A DNA stretch of 64,000 nt from positions 124,001-188,000 of the forward strand of contig NC_019751.1 in NCBI RefSeq assembly GCF_000317435.1, given 5' to 3'. The DNA is from Calothrix sp. PCC 6303. Lineage in GTDB: Bacteria > Cyanobacteriota > Cyanobacteriia > Cyanobacteriales > Nostocaceae. Every line of letters begins with the position of its first letter. Positions within the stretch are counted from its first letter, which is position 1. Of the stretch, positions 26,524 through 36,198 are shown one piece after another. The position numbers were made by a program, and so were the translations under genes. Below the pieces are notes generated by a model. It worked only from the letters and a program-made list of their open reading frames with translations, made no database searches and was not told the origin of the DNA.

Positions 26524-26818
26524 ACTGGGCATTTTTTTTACTTGGAGTACTCTTAGAATTGTAAGATTTGCTGATTAGAGTACTCAGATAACCGAGAATG
26601 CATAGATAAGCCAAAATTTCGAGTGATTTATTTAATATTGATCTCTTCTAACTTGTTCCAAATTGCCTTTGCTTATCCGGAGATGAAATTACAAAAGTCA
26701 GAGAATCATGACTTTAAATTATACTTAGTTGAGGAAGATTATTGATATATAGACAGCAAGGCAATAAACCCCAAAGATAATTCTCTTGGGGTAACAGGGT
26801 TATTTGTATACAGAGTGC

Positions 26819-28975
26819 TTACACCTTAACTTTTTGATCTAATTCCTCATCTGGTATTTTCGATTCTAAGGTTGCAGTTGGTGCAACAAGAATATCAGTA
26901 CCATTAATAATGCCTCCGATTAATCCCAGTTCTGATTCAACCAGTTGATCAATAGCTTCACCGAATACGCTTTCTTGGGTATAGTTGGGTCGTGCGACCA
27001 AAATTATCCCATCACTATAGGGTTGGATTAATAAGGCATCATTAGACAAACCAAGGGGGTTGGCATCTAATATTACCAAATCAAAGCGTTCACGAGCATC
27101 CTCTAACAAGCGTCGCATTTCGCTAGATTCGATGATAGCGGCAGATTGGCGAACAGGTCCGGCGCTAGGAACGATGTATAAATTTTCAATATCAGGGACT
27201 AGGCGAATGCATTCACTGAAGCTACCGTAGTAACGCAGAGGTTCTATTGTGGCATCTGGGTTAATAGATACATTTAAAGACTTACAGCGCGAAGGCGATC
27301 GCAAGTCAGTTTCGATGACCAAAGTACGTTTACCAGCACGGGCAGAAGCGATTCCCAGGTTATAAGCACAGGTAGTTTTTCCTTCCGCAGCACCTGTACT
27401 AGTGATTAAAACTACCTTAAAGTTACGACCGCCAATTCTGCGTAGATTACTGCGGCATTTTTCGTAAAATTCCAGATAGGGCGATTCTGGAGAAAGTAAC
27501 ACCGGGATCATATCTTTTTCCAAATCATCCACAGGCATGAGGGGAAATTCACCCAAAATGGCAATTTCGCGTTGTTTCATGCTGTTTTGAATATCCTCTT
27601 TGGTTTTGAAGGTACCTTCGAGGGATCCCAGTAAAAATACTACACCACCACCAACAACCATACCAAAGAATACACCTGCACCAATAGTTGTGGGTACGCT
27701 TTTAGGTGGCTTAATACTAGCAGTAATTCTGGGTGGTCTAGCAATGCCCAAACTGCTGACAGTTTCCGCTTCAGCAGTTTTTGCATCAGTCAGTTTGAGT
27801 TGCATTTGATCAAAAACTGCTTTCTTCAAAGCTATGTTCTGTTCCAAACGCGATCGCTCTAATTGTTTATTGGGGATAACAGAATACTCTTGTCTTAATT
27901 TTGCCTCTTCCCTGACTTGGTTGCTAAATTGTTGAGCCAATGTTTCCCGTTGGGTTTGTAGTGCTACCAACTGGTTTGCTAATTGTTGTCTGGCTGGATC
28001 GAGGTTGCTACGTGCGCGCACACCACTTACAGAACTGGGTAAAGGGGCTGTATTCCCTCCACCACTAGCAATCTCTGCTGCTCTTTCATACAGTAACTTC
28101 TCAGCAGCATCTTTTTGCCGCTGGAATTGAATCATAGTTGGGTGTTCTGGGCGCAAATCACGTTTTAGAGGCTCTATTTGCGCTTCAATTTGGTAAATTT
28201 GACTCCGCAACTGAGCCATGATGGGGTCAGCACTTAAGGCAGAGGAAACATAGGCTTCATCGACATTCAACCCTAATTTATTTTGTAAACTGCGAATTTG
28301 GGCATCGATTCCCGACAACGTTTGTTGGATTTGCCGTTGTTGATTTTGACTGGAAGTAACTGCATTTAATAAGCTACCATTCTCCGCTGCCAAGATTGCT
28401 GGACGCTCCACCCTGTCGTACTGCTCTAGCTTTTTCTCGGCTGCTTCCAGTTCCTTTTTAGCTACGGGTATACGCTCATCAATTTTGCCGATAATTGACT
28501 TGAGTCGTCCAGTATTGCGATCGCTACTAAATTGAATTGCCGCTTCCATGAAAGTTTCTAAAGCTTCAGCAGCACGTTTTTTATCGCTATCTACAAATTT
28601 TAATTCAATTACCGATGAAGTTGGTGCTGCTCCAGGTGCGGGAGCAGCACCCGAAGGAACATCGATTTTTAACTGTATAACTACCTGTTGAGGTTGGAGT
28701 CTAATTTTTTTAGCAACTGCAACAATAATCGGCTCTGCTAGCAAATCTGCTTCGCTAATTGCCTGACCTTTTTGTTGAATTTCACTACCCAAAGTTGAAA
28801 ATGAAATGGGAGGACCACTATAAGTTAAAGCTGCATCACCTAAATAGCTTGGTGGTGGTTCCGGTTGCACTGCCACCATAGTTGACCCCGCTACTACTAG
28901 AGCGAAGCTAGCTAATCCAATCCACTTATATTTTGCAAAAGCAATTAGATAACGCTTAACAATCGGTGGAGCCAT
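26819..28975 (-). CDS. Polysaccharide co-polymerase / BY-type tyrosine-kinase-like protein (Wzc type)
   Basis: Inner-membrane protein controlling chain length and export of polysaccharide, 718 residues. It has a first membrane span (17-35), a Wzz-type periplasmic region with a long coiled coil (about 170-405, for example AAEKKLEQYDRVERPAILAA), a second span with PPKSVPTTIGAGVFFG, and a cytoplasmic ATPase domain: Walker A STGAAEGKTTC, Walker A' VIETDLRSPS, Walker B DLVILDANPLG. The tail after the kinase domain (LESKIPDEELDQKVKV) has no tyrosine cluster, so classical autophosphorylation of a C-terminal Tyr cluster is not possible. It follows the wza-like gene by 100 bases, a typical operon. Confidence 0.9.
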   Translation of the reverse strand: MAPPIVKRYLIAFAKYKWIGLASFALVVAGSTMVAVQPEPPPSYLGDAALTYSGPPISFSTLGSEIQQKGQAISEADLLAEPIIVAVAKKIRLQPQQVVIQLKIDVPSGAAPAPGAAPTSSVIELKFVDSDKKRAAEALETFMEAAIQFSSDRNTGRLKSIIGKIDERIPVAKKELEAAEKKLEQYDRVERPAILAAENGSLLNAVTSSQNQQRQIQQTLSGIDAQIRSLQNKLGLNVDEAYVSSALSADPIMAQLRSQIYQIEAQIEPLKRDLRPEHPTMIQFQRQKDAAEKLLYERAAEIASGGGNTAPLPSSVSGVRARSNLDPARQQLANQLVALQTQRETLAQQFSNQVREEAKLRQEYSVIPNKQLERSRLEQNIALKKAVFDQMQLKLTDAKTAEAETVSSLGIARPPRITASIKPPKSVPTTIGAGVFFGMVVGGGVVFLLGSLEGTFKTKEDIQNSMKQREIAILGEFPLMPVDDLEKDMIPVLLSPESPYLEFYEKCRSNLRRIGGRNFKVVLITSTGAAEGKTTCAYNLGIASARAGKRTLVIETDLRSPSRCKSLNVSINPDATIEPLRYYGSFSECIRLVPDIENLYIVPSAGPVRQSAAIIESSEMRRLLEDARERFDLVILDANPLGLSNDALLIQPYSDGIILVARPNYTQESVFGEAIDQLVESELGLIGGIINGTDILVAPTATLESKIPDEELDQKVKV

Positions 28976-29075
28976 AATTCACATGTATCAGAATAATAAG
29001 GGTGTAAAAATAAATATCGGAATTCAGAATGAATTGGTTAGTAGAGAAATTTGGATTTTCCCTACCTTTGTACAT

Positions 29076-30482
29076 CTACCTATTTTGATTACTGTCGCTA
29101 CCACCAAGGGTATCAAAGAAATTGAGGAAAGTACGTACGTCGTAAAAAGGTCGGGTGACTGTAGTTAACAAACCAGTAATCTTACCAAGTAGGTTTCGAC
29201 CTACCACGATAACATCATTATCTTGAAGTGGCACATTCTGGGAGATGTCTCCTGATAATGCTTTTCTGGCATTTAGCCGCAGAGTTACAGCTCGACCACG
29301 CTCTGGGTCAAAACGGATCAAAGCTATATCCTGAAGGTTAGAATTAGCTACACTAACCCCCGCTAGTACATCTACAAAACTACTACCATTTGGTAACGAT
29401 TGTACTACTATACCCCCTGCAACATAGTTGAGAACACGTACTTTAATTACAGGGGTTGCTAAAGAAGAACGTGCGACTAAAGTGCGATCATAGCTGTCAT
29501 CATTGCCAACTTCTCGTCGTGTTAAGACCACAGCGTCACCATCTTGCAGACGCAAGTTGGGAACTGAGCCACCATTTTGCAGAGCAGCATACAGATCAAT
29601 ATTCTGAGTCATTAAAGTCCCATCAAGTAAGCGTCGTCGTACCTGTATCTGTCGCAAATCTGCCATTACAGTAGAACCACCTGCCAAGAGAAGCGCATCA
29701 TTGATCCTAGGAGTTGATGGATTAAGAGAATAAATTCCCGGTTTAAACACTTCTCCGCTAATTGTTATTTGTACTTGTCGAGGGCTGGCAAGGGAAGCCG
29801 TGACAATTGGTTGAACTAATATATTCCTCAACTGTAAGCGAATTTTTTCTTGTGCTTCTTGAAGAGTTAAGCCCTGAACTGATACAGTACCGATTTGCGG
29901 TACTGCAATATTCCCTTCTGGATCTACCAATGTTTGAAAGGATGTATCTGGACGTAGCGTTGATAGTGATACCACCACTGTTGGTTCTACTACATAACGA
30001 TTTAAAGCATTGCGAATTTTTTGCTGTGCTTCAGCTAATGTTAAATTCTGCAAACGTATAGTTCCCAGTAATGGGGCTGTAATATTACCTTCAGGATTAA
30101 TTTGAGCTTGGAAACCCAAATCCGGAAAACGCTGAACAAAAACACTCACACTATCACCAGGTCCTAAGCGGTACTCACCGGGAGGACGTTGGATAGATAA
30201 ATTAATTACATCACCCGGTCCTAGTAAATAGCGACCAAATTGTGGTGAAACTGCCCCACTGATGTTTGAGGGGGATAATTCAGAACTATCAGGAGGTAAA
30301 GATGGAGGTTGTTGTGATGGTATAATTGTGGACGATGGCGCTTGATCTGGGAGTTTTTCTTGAGTTGGGGGTGCTTGAGCTACAACAGATTGATGAAGTA
30401 TCCCAGTAAAAACACTGAGATAAAGACCTGTGGTGCATAGGGCATTAAATAGGCGCATTTTGAAAAAAACTGTTGTCAACAT
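29076..30482 (-). CDS. Polysaccharide export outer-membrane protein (Wza type, SLBB)
   Basis: Outer-membrane polysaccharide channel component. Several starts are possible: GTG 30521, ATG 30482 (used here) and ATG 30458, all giving a signal peptide (MRLFNALCTTGLYLSVFTG, cleavage near SVVAQ). A TATAAT at 30531-30536 (minus strand) lies too close to the GTG for that to be a good start. After a Pro/Ser-rich linker, the poly-export domain appears twice: FQAQINPEGNITAPLLGTIR and FQTLVDPEGNIAVPQIGTVS, each followed by LTLAEAQ/LTLQEAQ. SLBB segments follow (ISGEVFKPGIYSLNPSTPRI; VLNYVAGGIVVQSLPNGSSF). It is cotranscribed with the Wzc-like gene downstream. Confidence 0.88.
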   Translation of the reverse strand: MLTTVFFKMRLFNALCTTGLYLSVFTGILHQSVVAQAPPTQEKLPDQAPSSTIIPSQQPPSLPPDSSELSPSNISGAVSPQFGRYLLGPGDVINLSIQRPPGEYRLGPGDSVSVFVQRFPDLGFQAQINPEGNITAPLLGTIRLQNLTLAEAQQKIRNALNRYVVEPTVVVSLSTLRPDTSFQTLVDPEGNIAVPQIGTVSVQGLTLQEAQEKIRLQLRNILVQPIVTASLASPRQVQITISGEVFKPGIYSLNPSTPRINDALLLAGGSTVMADLRQIQVRRRLLDGTLMTQNIDLYAALQNGGSVPNLRLQDGDAVVLTRREVGNDDSYDRTLVARSSLATPVIKVRVLNYVAGGIVVQSLPNGSSFVDVLAGVSVANSNLQDIALIRFDPERGRAVTLRLNARKALSGDISQNVPLQDNDVIVVGRNLLGKITGLLTTVTRPFYDVRTFLNFFDTLGGSDSNQNR

Positions 30483-30671
30483 CACTTTATTTAAAGCTGG
30501 TTTTAGTATTGATAATGCCACTGGGCAATTATACTTTCTGCAAAAAGAAAGTACCTCTTTTCTCTATAGAGATGATAAATAATATACTTATGTTTCCAGG
30601 TAGATCAGCACAACAATGTTTATAACAAACTTCTTGTCACACTGCACTTAAATCAGTTATCAGTTCTAGTG

Positions 30672-30767
30672 CCCCTATCTCCCCTACTTCCCCACCTCCC
30701 CTGCTCCCCTACTTCCCCACCTCCCCTATCTCCCCTATCTCCCCTGCCCCCCTACCTCCCCTGCTCC
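30672..30767. repeat. Pyrimidine-rich minisatellite CCCCTAC/TCTCC upstream of mutL
   Basis: About 96 bases made of degenerate units CCCCTATCT, CCCCTACTT and CCCCACCT, with nearly all purines on the minus strand. The tract is framed by the direct repeat CAGTTCTA at 30661-30668 and 30768-30775. The minus strand has many GGGG runs and could form a G-quadruplex. The tract ends ten bases before the mutL ATG. Confidence 0.85.
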
Positions 30768-30777
30768 CAGTTCTATT

Positions 30778-32481
30778 ATGGGTTTGACGATTCAATCTTT
30801 ACCAAAGGAAGTTGTTCATTTAATTGCCGCTGGGGAGGTAATTGATTCGCTAGCTGCTGTTGTGCGGGAACTGGTGGAAAATTCCCTAGATGCGGGTGCT
30901 ACTAGAATTGTGGTTTATTTGTCACCCGAACAATGGCGGGTGCGGGTAGCAGATAATGGTTGTGGGATGAATTATGATAATTTATTGCGGGCGGCAACTT
31001 CCCACAGTACGAGTAAAATTAGCAATTGTGATGATTTGTGGCGGATTCGCAGTTTGGGGTTTCGGGGTGAAGCGCTACATAGTTTAACAATGTTAGCAGA
31101 TGTGGAAATCATGAGTCGTACTGCTGACTTGGAAATATGCGGATGGTGTGTTAGTTATGGTGTTGGGGGAGAAGTATTAGCTTCCCAAGCAACTGCGATC
31201 GCACCTGGTACAGTAGTTACTATCTCTGGTTTATTTGCCAATTTTCCCGCCAGAAGAGAAGGGATGCCAAGTCCCGCACAACAAGTTAAAGCTATCCAAG
31301 CAACAATTCAACAAATTGCCCTGTGTCACCCGCAAGTGGCTTGGCAAGTCTGGCAAAATGAACGCCTTTGGTTTAGTATTAGTCCAGCAACAACAATGGG
31401 GAGATTGTTACCTCAGTTTCTTTCCCAAGTTCGTCACCACGATTTACAGGAATTAGAGGTTAAGTTAAGCAATTCTGATGATACTTGTTTCCCTACTCTA
31501 CATTTAGCTGCTGGATTACCAGATAGATGTCACCGTCATCGTCCCGATTGGGTGAGGTTGGCAGTAAATGGGAGAATGGTAAAATTGCCGGAGTTAGAAC
31601 ATACAATCTTGGCAGCATACCATCGCACCTTACCACGCGATCGCTTCCCGGTTTGCCTCCTACATTTACTTGTCCCCCCCGAACAAATCAACTGGAATCG
31701 TAACCCATCGAAAACAGAAGTTTATCTCCACGAACTCAAATATTGGCAAGAACAAATTACCCAAGCAATTGATAGAGTCCTACGTCTCAACCCCGAAAGT
31801 GTCAGCGACGATATCCACACCAGTCGCGTTAGTAAACTCATCAAAGTAGCTGAATCTGAAGGTTCTTACCAATTTAATCGCTCTATTCAACCTGATGAAA
31901 ATCAATCCGAAGCAACTGCAAACTCAGAACAACTCAGTGCCAACTACTTAAAAGTAGTTGGTCAAGTTAATAACATGTATATAGTTGCCGAACATCCTGG
32001 AGGTCTGTGGTTGATTGAACAACATATCGCCCACGAGAGAGTTTTATATGAAAAAATCTGCGATGATTGGCAAATAACCACCGTAGAATCACCATTAATG
32101 ATGTATCGCTTATCCGAAACGCAAGTATTACAACTTCAGCGAATTGGTTTAGATATTGAACCTTTTGGTGAAAATCTTTGGGCAATTCGCAGTATCCCAG
32201 CGATGTTACAACAGCGGGATGATTGCACAGAAGCGCTGTTAGAATTAAGTTTGGGGGGAGACTTACAAGCTGCACAGGTAGCAGTTGCTTGCCGCACTGC
32301 CATTCGCAACGGCACAGTCTTGAGTTTAGAAGAAATGCAAACTTTAGTCGATCAGTGGCAAAATACTCGTAACCCTCGCACCTGCCCCCATGGTAGACCC
32401 ATTTATTTGGTGTTGGAAGAATCCTCTTTAGGGCGGTATTTTCGGCGAAGTTGGGTAATTGGCAAAAGTCACGGGATTTGA
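30778..32481 (+). CDS. mutL: DNA mismatch repair protein MutL
   Basis: Mismatch-repair ATPase linking MutS recognition to strand removal. The 567-residue product begins MGLTIQSLPKEVVHLIAAGE and contains the GHKL ATPase motifs ELVENSLDAGA, ADNGCGMN, TSHSTSKI and GFRGEALHSL. The C-terminal domain carries IEQHIAHERVLYE, a variant of the DQHA(X)2E(X)4E endonuclease motif (Asp to Glu, Ala to Ile), plus ACRTAIRNG and CPHGRPIYLVL, the two other metal-site segments. Nicking activity is therefore likely. The start fits the family although there is no Shine-Dalgarno; the upstream 96 bases are a pyrimidine repeat. Confidence 0.95.
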   Translation: MGLTIQSLPKEVVHLIAAGEVIDSLAAVVRELVENSLDAGATRIVVYLSPEQWRVRVADNGCGMNYDNLLRAATSHSTSKISNCDDLWRIRSLGFRGEALHSLTMLADVEIMSRTADLEICGWCVSYGVGGEVLASQATAIAPGTVVTISGLFANFPARREGMPSPAQQVKAIQATIQQIALCHPQVAWQVWQNERLWFSISPATTMGRLLPQFLSQVRHHDLQELEVKLSNSDDTCFPTLHLAAGLPDRCHRHRPDWVRLAVNGRMVKLPELEHTILAAYHRTLPRDRFPVCLLHLLVPPEQINWNRNPSKTEVYLHELKYWQEQITQAIDRVLRLNPESVSDDIHTSRVSKLIKVAESEGSYQFNRSIQPDENQSEATANSEQLSANYLKVVGQVNNMYIVAEHPGGLWLIEQHIAHERVLYEKICDDWQITTVESPLMMYRLSETQVLQLQRIGLDIEPFGENLWAIRSIPAMLQQRDDCTEALLELSLGGDLQAAQVAVACRTAIRNGTVLSLEEMQTLVDQWQNTRNPRTCPHGRPIYLVLEESSLGRYFRRSWVIGKSHGI

Positions 32482-32524
32482 AACGTTGACTTTGATGTAA
32501 TTTCGACTTTTTGTGTCATCGACT

Positions 32525-32549
32525 GGTTCCCAGGCTTTTCCTGGGAACC
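32525..32549. terminator. Hairpin terminator after mutL
   Basis: Perfect 10-base stem GGTTCCCAGG/CCTGGGAACC with loop CTTTT, between the convergent mutL (+) and the membrane-barrel gene (-). No strong T-run follows, so termination may be factor-assisted. Confidence 0.65.
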
Positions 32550-32614
32550 GAGATTTTACTCCGACACAAAACACGCTGCCTGTAGAGGCAGGGGACTTAA
32601 ACCCGCAAAGTTGG

Positions 32615-33109
32615 TTAAAATCTTAAACCAACTCCACCCTGTACAGATAGCGCAGTGCCACCACCATCTCGATAGGCATCAAAAGCGATAATTGCATTAC
32701 CAAAAATCACAGTATTACTATTGGGAACCATGTAATCGACTCCTGGTTGTAGGGCGAAGCTAATTTTGTTACCAACAGGTGAAGGGTCATCTCCCCCAGC
32801 TAAGACTATTCCAGCCCCTAAATAAGCGTCAGTTTGCCAATTGATGGGGATATCGTAGGAAACTGTGGGAACAACTGCTGTGCTTTGACCAACTAGGGCT
32901 TGAGCGCGAAAAGAAATTGGGGTTTCCAACAGTTTATATCGAGCAGCTAAAACCCCACCAACTTGGACACCATCACTTAATCCAACGGTGGGACCGATAC
33001 CAACATAGCTACCGTAGGCAACTTGGGCTTGGGCTGATTGGTTTAATTGGGAAAAACCAAGTATGGAACTAGCGAGTAAAAATGATCCTAAATACTGTAG
33101 ATGTTTCAT
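32615..33109 (-). CDS. Secreted small beta-barrel-like protein of unknown function
   Basis: A 164-residue protein with a signal peptide (MKHLQYLGSFLLASSILGFS, cleavage after SAQA near 28). The mature part alternates hydrophobic and polar residues (SYVGIGPTVGLSDGVQVGG, VDYMVPNSNTVIFGNAIIAF) and ends SVQGGVGLRF with a terminal Phe, the pattern of outer-membrane beta-barrels. Eight short strands are plausible. No known family is recognised with certainty. It follows the RDD/pentapeptide gene by 47 bases on the same strand, so they may be cotranscribed. Confidence 0.75.
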   Translation of the reverse strand: MKHLQYLGSFLLASSILGFSQLNQSAQAQVAYGSYVGIGPTVGLSDGVQVGGVLAARYKLLETPISFRAQALVGQSTAVVPTVSYDIPINWQTDAYLGAGIVLAGGDDPSPVGNKISFALQPGVDYMVPNSNTVIFGNAIIAFDAYRDGGGTALSVQGGVGLRF

Positions 33110-33156
33110 AGTATGCTCCTCACAAGATGGTGGATTTTACAGAGATCAACTCAACT

Positions 33157-35313
33157 TTAAAGACAACGAGGGTGAATGGCTCCTTGTGTACAAATATAAG
33201 CTATCTGTTTGGCATCTAAGTTTTTGGATTGGCTAAAATCGACACCTTTGACGACGGCTGATTGTGAACCTAGTTGGGGTGTTTGGACGAATTGGTTAGC
33301 TTGATCTTGTCCACCAGGGAAGAAAATTGCTCCTTGAAAATCAACATTAGCAACGTTGGCACCTTGGAAGTCTGCGAGGGTGAGGTCGGCGTTTCGCAGG
33401 TTGGCACCTTCGAGATTAGCTGAACGTAAAATAGCACCTGTCAGACGGGCTGTACTGAGATTAGCGTTGGTAAGATTAACTCGGTCTAAATAGGAACCTG
33501 AAAGGTCTGCGGCTTGCCAATCGGTTTTGGTAAGATTGGCGTAGGAGAGTTGAGCACCGATAGCGATCGCTCGATTCAATCGTGCCCCATATAACTCGGC
33601 TTCGTTCAATTTTGCCTCTCCTAAATCGGCTCCTGTTAAGCTGGCATTTTCGAGGACAGCATTACGGAGATCGGCTCCCACCATTTGGGCACTACTGAGA
33701 TTTGCTCCGATTAATCGAGAACCAGCTAAATTAGCTTTATTTAAGGTGGAACGACTCAAGTCACTTTTATTTAAAAGCACACGACTGAGGTTTGCTTCAC
33801 TAAAATTGGCTTGCTTTAATTGTGCCTGACTCAAATCAGCGATCGCATCATCGAAAGTATCCCACAATCCATCGTCACCAGGTCCCCGGAAACGGCTATT
33901 TTTAAAGCTGGCTTGATCGAGGTTTGCCCCTTTAAAATTCACACCCCACAAGTCAACTCGGTCTAAGGATAAACTAAAGGTATTTTGCCCATCAATAGTT
34001 TGACCTAAACGAACACGTCTGAGGTCAACTTTTTTCATCTGATTGCTATTGACAGTGAGAATTTTATTAATTACTCGTTGATTTAGTTGTAATTGCTGCT
34101 GTAAAGTTTGGGTGCTGTTACCGGAATTGCTATTGCCTGTATCTAATGTGCTACCTAAGAGTTGATTTTGACGCTTTAAGTCGTCAATCGCACTTGTACC
34201 CACATTAACTAATGCTTGCTGAATAGTATTTAGTAGAATGGGATTGCTTTCCTGAGTTAGCAAACTCACTAAGTATTGAGTGGCTTGGGGATAATTCAGG
34301 GTACCTAATGCGATAATTGTACGTTGACGTTCTTCGACAGTTGTCGCTGAACTGGATTTTAGTCGCTGTTCAAGTTCGAGGAACTGTTTTTGATTACCTT
34401 GCTCAGATGTGCGACGATTTTCTTGGGTTTGGATATAAACTTGGGTTCCCACTAATGTCCCTAAAACAGCCCCCATACTTAATAATGCGATCGCAAATAA
34501 AGTAGAACTGGGATTTTGCCGCATCCACAGCAATAACCGTGACTCTTGCGGAGGTTCTTCCGGTGCCACAGGAGACATTACCACTGATTCAATAGCGGCT
34601 TCTTCATCCCCCTCATTCCATTCTTCCACCCCAACTTGACGTTGACGGGGTGGTGTAAAAGGCTTGTTAGCATCAATTGTATAGGTTCCTGCGAGGCGAT
34701 CATGCCAAGCTCGTTTTCCTTTCCAGCGGGGGAAACCCAAGCTTTCACCCACCATCAAGGCACCTAATACCAGCGAAAACACACCCAAATTGGGAAACAA
34801 AGGACTGTAGCGCCATAATATATAAGCTGCCGAAACTGGAATACCCCAACGACCAACTCCTTCCCTAACTACAACTGGCAATAAACCCGGTGGTGTCCCT
34901 TGTTCAGAAACAACTCGCACACCAAACCATCTTTTAGGGGAAGTGCTACCAGTTTTAGCTAATAAATATAGTTGCCAACAGGATAAAGTCAGAGGTGCGA
35001 TCGCTCCCACTGTCCATAAAATATTTGTCACCCATGCCACATTCCGAGTTCCGTAACTCACAGGTAACGCTAAAGGACGAGCCACTACTTTCTCCACTGT
35101 TCCCATTAAGGGATTAAGAGGGACTCGGTTCATGTCAGTGCGATTGACAAAAACCCCAATGCCAAAAGGTATTAATCCGCTCACAACTACCAGTGTAATT
35201 TCTGTTGCCCAGGCACCAAAGCGTCGAGTTGTCAAAGATGGCGGATTGCGTTTTCCTGACTCCTGAGAATGGTTAGATTGGCTAATATTTCTCCTAACAA
35301 TTGGGGTTTTCAT
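33157..35313 (-). CDS. RDD-family membrane protein with C-terminal pentapeptide repeats
   Basis: A 718-residue fusion. Residues 28-225 form an RDD membrane domain (opening TTRRFGAWATEITLVVVSGL, with the Arg and Asp residues typical of the family and KRAWHDRLAGTY at its end). Residues 270-292 form a further span (SSTLFAIALLSMGAVLGTLV). Residues 310-400 form a soluble helical part (HEAT-like, RTIIALGTLNYPQATQYLVS). Residues 430-690 are pentapeptide repeats (A-D/N-L-x-x), for example ANLDQASFKNSRF and GANLRNADLTLADFQGANV, and the chain ends YICTQGAIHPRCL with two cysteines. Pentapeptide repeats make a rod-like fold; the partner is unknown. Confidence 0.88.
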   Translation of the reverse strand: MKTPIVRRNISQSNHSQESGKRNPPSLTTRRFGAWATEITLVVVSGLIPFGIGVFVNRTDMNRVPLNPLMGTVEKVVARPLALPVSYGTRNVAWVTNILWTVGAIAPLTLSCWQLYLLAKTGSTSPKRWFGVRVVSEQGTPPGLLPVVVREGVGRWGIPVSAAYILWRYSPLFPNLGVFSLVLGALMVGESLGFPRWKGKRAWHDRLAGTYTIDANKPFTPPRQRQVGVEEWNEGDEEAAIESVVMSPVAPEEPPQESRLLLWMRQNPSSTLFAIALLSMGAVLGTLVGTQVYIQTQENRRTSEQGNQKQFLELEQRLKSSSATTVEERQRTIIALGTLNYPQATQYLVSLLTQESNPILLNTIQQALVNVGTSAIDDLKRQNQLLGSTLDTGNSNSGNSTQTLQQQLQLNQRVINKILTVNSNQMKKVDLRRVRLGQTIDGQNTFSLSLDRVDLWGVNFKGANLDQASFKNSRFRGPGDDGLWDTFDDAIADLSQAQLKQANFSEANLSRVLLNKSDLSRSTLNKANLAGSRLIGANLSSAQMVGADLRNAVLENASLTGADLGEAKLNEAELYGARLNRAIAIGAQLSYANLTKTDWQAADLSGSYLDRVNLTNANLSTARLTGAILRSANLEGANLRNADLTLADFQGANVANVDFQGAIFFPGGQDQANQFVQTPQLGSQSAVVKGVDFSQSKNLDAKQIAYICTQGAIHPRCL

Positions 35314-35375
35314 TCTGAGACTTTATCCTTTAATTTTATATTTTTGCCCATGGGCTTGTTTAAAATAAGCTACTG

Positions 35376-35747
35376 CTAATTTTCTTCACTACCCGATACC
35401 CAAATTTTGTATCCAAGGTACAGTAATACGAGTAATAATGCCACACTAATGATTGAAGCTACTAGTTTTAACATAGCTTGAGCGATGGCGTAACCAAATA
35501 TTAGTCCTAACCCCCCAACAGCAAATTTTGTTCTAATAGGTAAGTTACCGAACCACATTAAAATTTTCCGCCAATACCAACTAAAATTTACGAAGTCAGA
35601 AGAAACTTCCTTAAGACTTTCTGGAGATATTTGTCCGGGAAAATGTTTCCTATATTCAGATGATGATTCTAAAATAGGAGTAGAGGGATCAACCCCTGTC
35701 TCAAAGCTTTTTGATTGATGTGGTTTGTCTTCGGAATAGAAACTCAT
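35376..35747 (-). CDS. Hypothetical two-span membrane protein
   Basis: I start at ATG 35747 (MSFYSEDKPHQSKSFETGVD), which has GAGGT about nine bases before it; the frame extends upstream to 35804. The 123 residues have a polar N-terminal half and two hydrophobic segments near 75-95 (FAVGGLGLIFGYAIAQAML) and 98-118 (ASIISVALLLVLLYLGYKIW). The family is not recognised. It ends 62 bases before the RDD/pentapeptide gene on the same strand, so a shared transcript is possible. Confidence 0.7.
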   Translation of the reverse strand: MSFYSEDKPHQSKSFETGVDPSTPILESSSEYRKHFPGQISPESLKEVSSDFVNFSWYWRKILMWFGNLPIRTKFAVGGLGLIFGYAIAQAMLKLVASIISVALLLVLLYLGYKIWVSGSEEN

Positions 35748-35938
35748 TGCGACTGTACCTCTATACCTAGTAGATAATCGATAAAACCAAATTTTCAAGG
35801 TCATCGATTTTATCTGTGATTCTACTGAAATCTACATCAAAATGTATCGCTTTGATTGAATAAGTGAAAGGGGGGAGGCAATTAAGAAGCGAAGTTTATA
35901 GAAGAATAAGAGAACTCCACAAAAAAGATGATCCAATA

Positions 35939-36028
35939 TTGTGGCATAGGCAGCGTTCGATGGTTCCTGAGCCTGTCGGAACGAAGTGTACCGGAGGTAA
36001 GGACTGAACGCTCACGCCAAAGTCTTGC
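35939..36028. repeat. 90-bp dispersed repeat, copy A
   Basis: The block from TTGTGGCATAGGCAGCG through GTTCCTGAGCCTGTCGGAAC and GAACGCTCACGCC to AGTCTTGC occurs again in reverse orientation at 41755-41844, with a handful of differences. It is not in a gene. Stray open frames in it are not coding. Confidence 0.85.
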
Positions 36029-36198
36029 CTGTTCTTCCATTAGTAGCAGGGAAGATGCCTGCACCACAATAAATTTGGGGATATGTTTTTATTTGGAAGT
36101 CTCTAATCTCAACTCTATATATTTGGCTGTTGAATAAGTTAGATTTCATACCTATGTAGTGGGATCTTTTAGCTACAAGACCTATAAATAAATGCTAA

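Noticed and set aside
30672-30767. Repetitive tract considered as a CRISPR array
   Set aside because: Units are about 7-10 bases, degenerate, with no spacers; it is a pyrimidine minisatellite.
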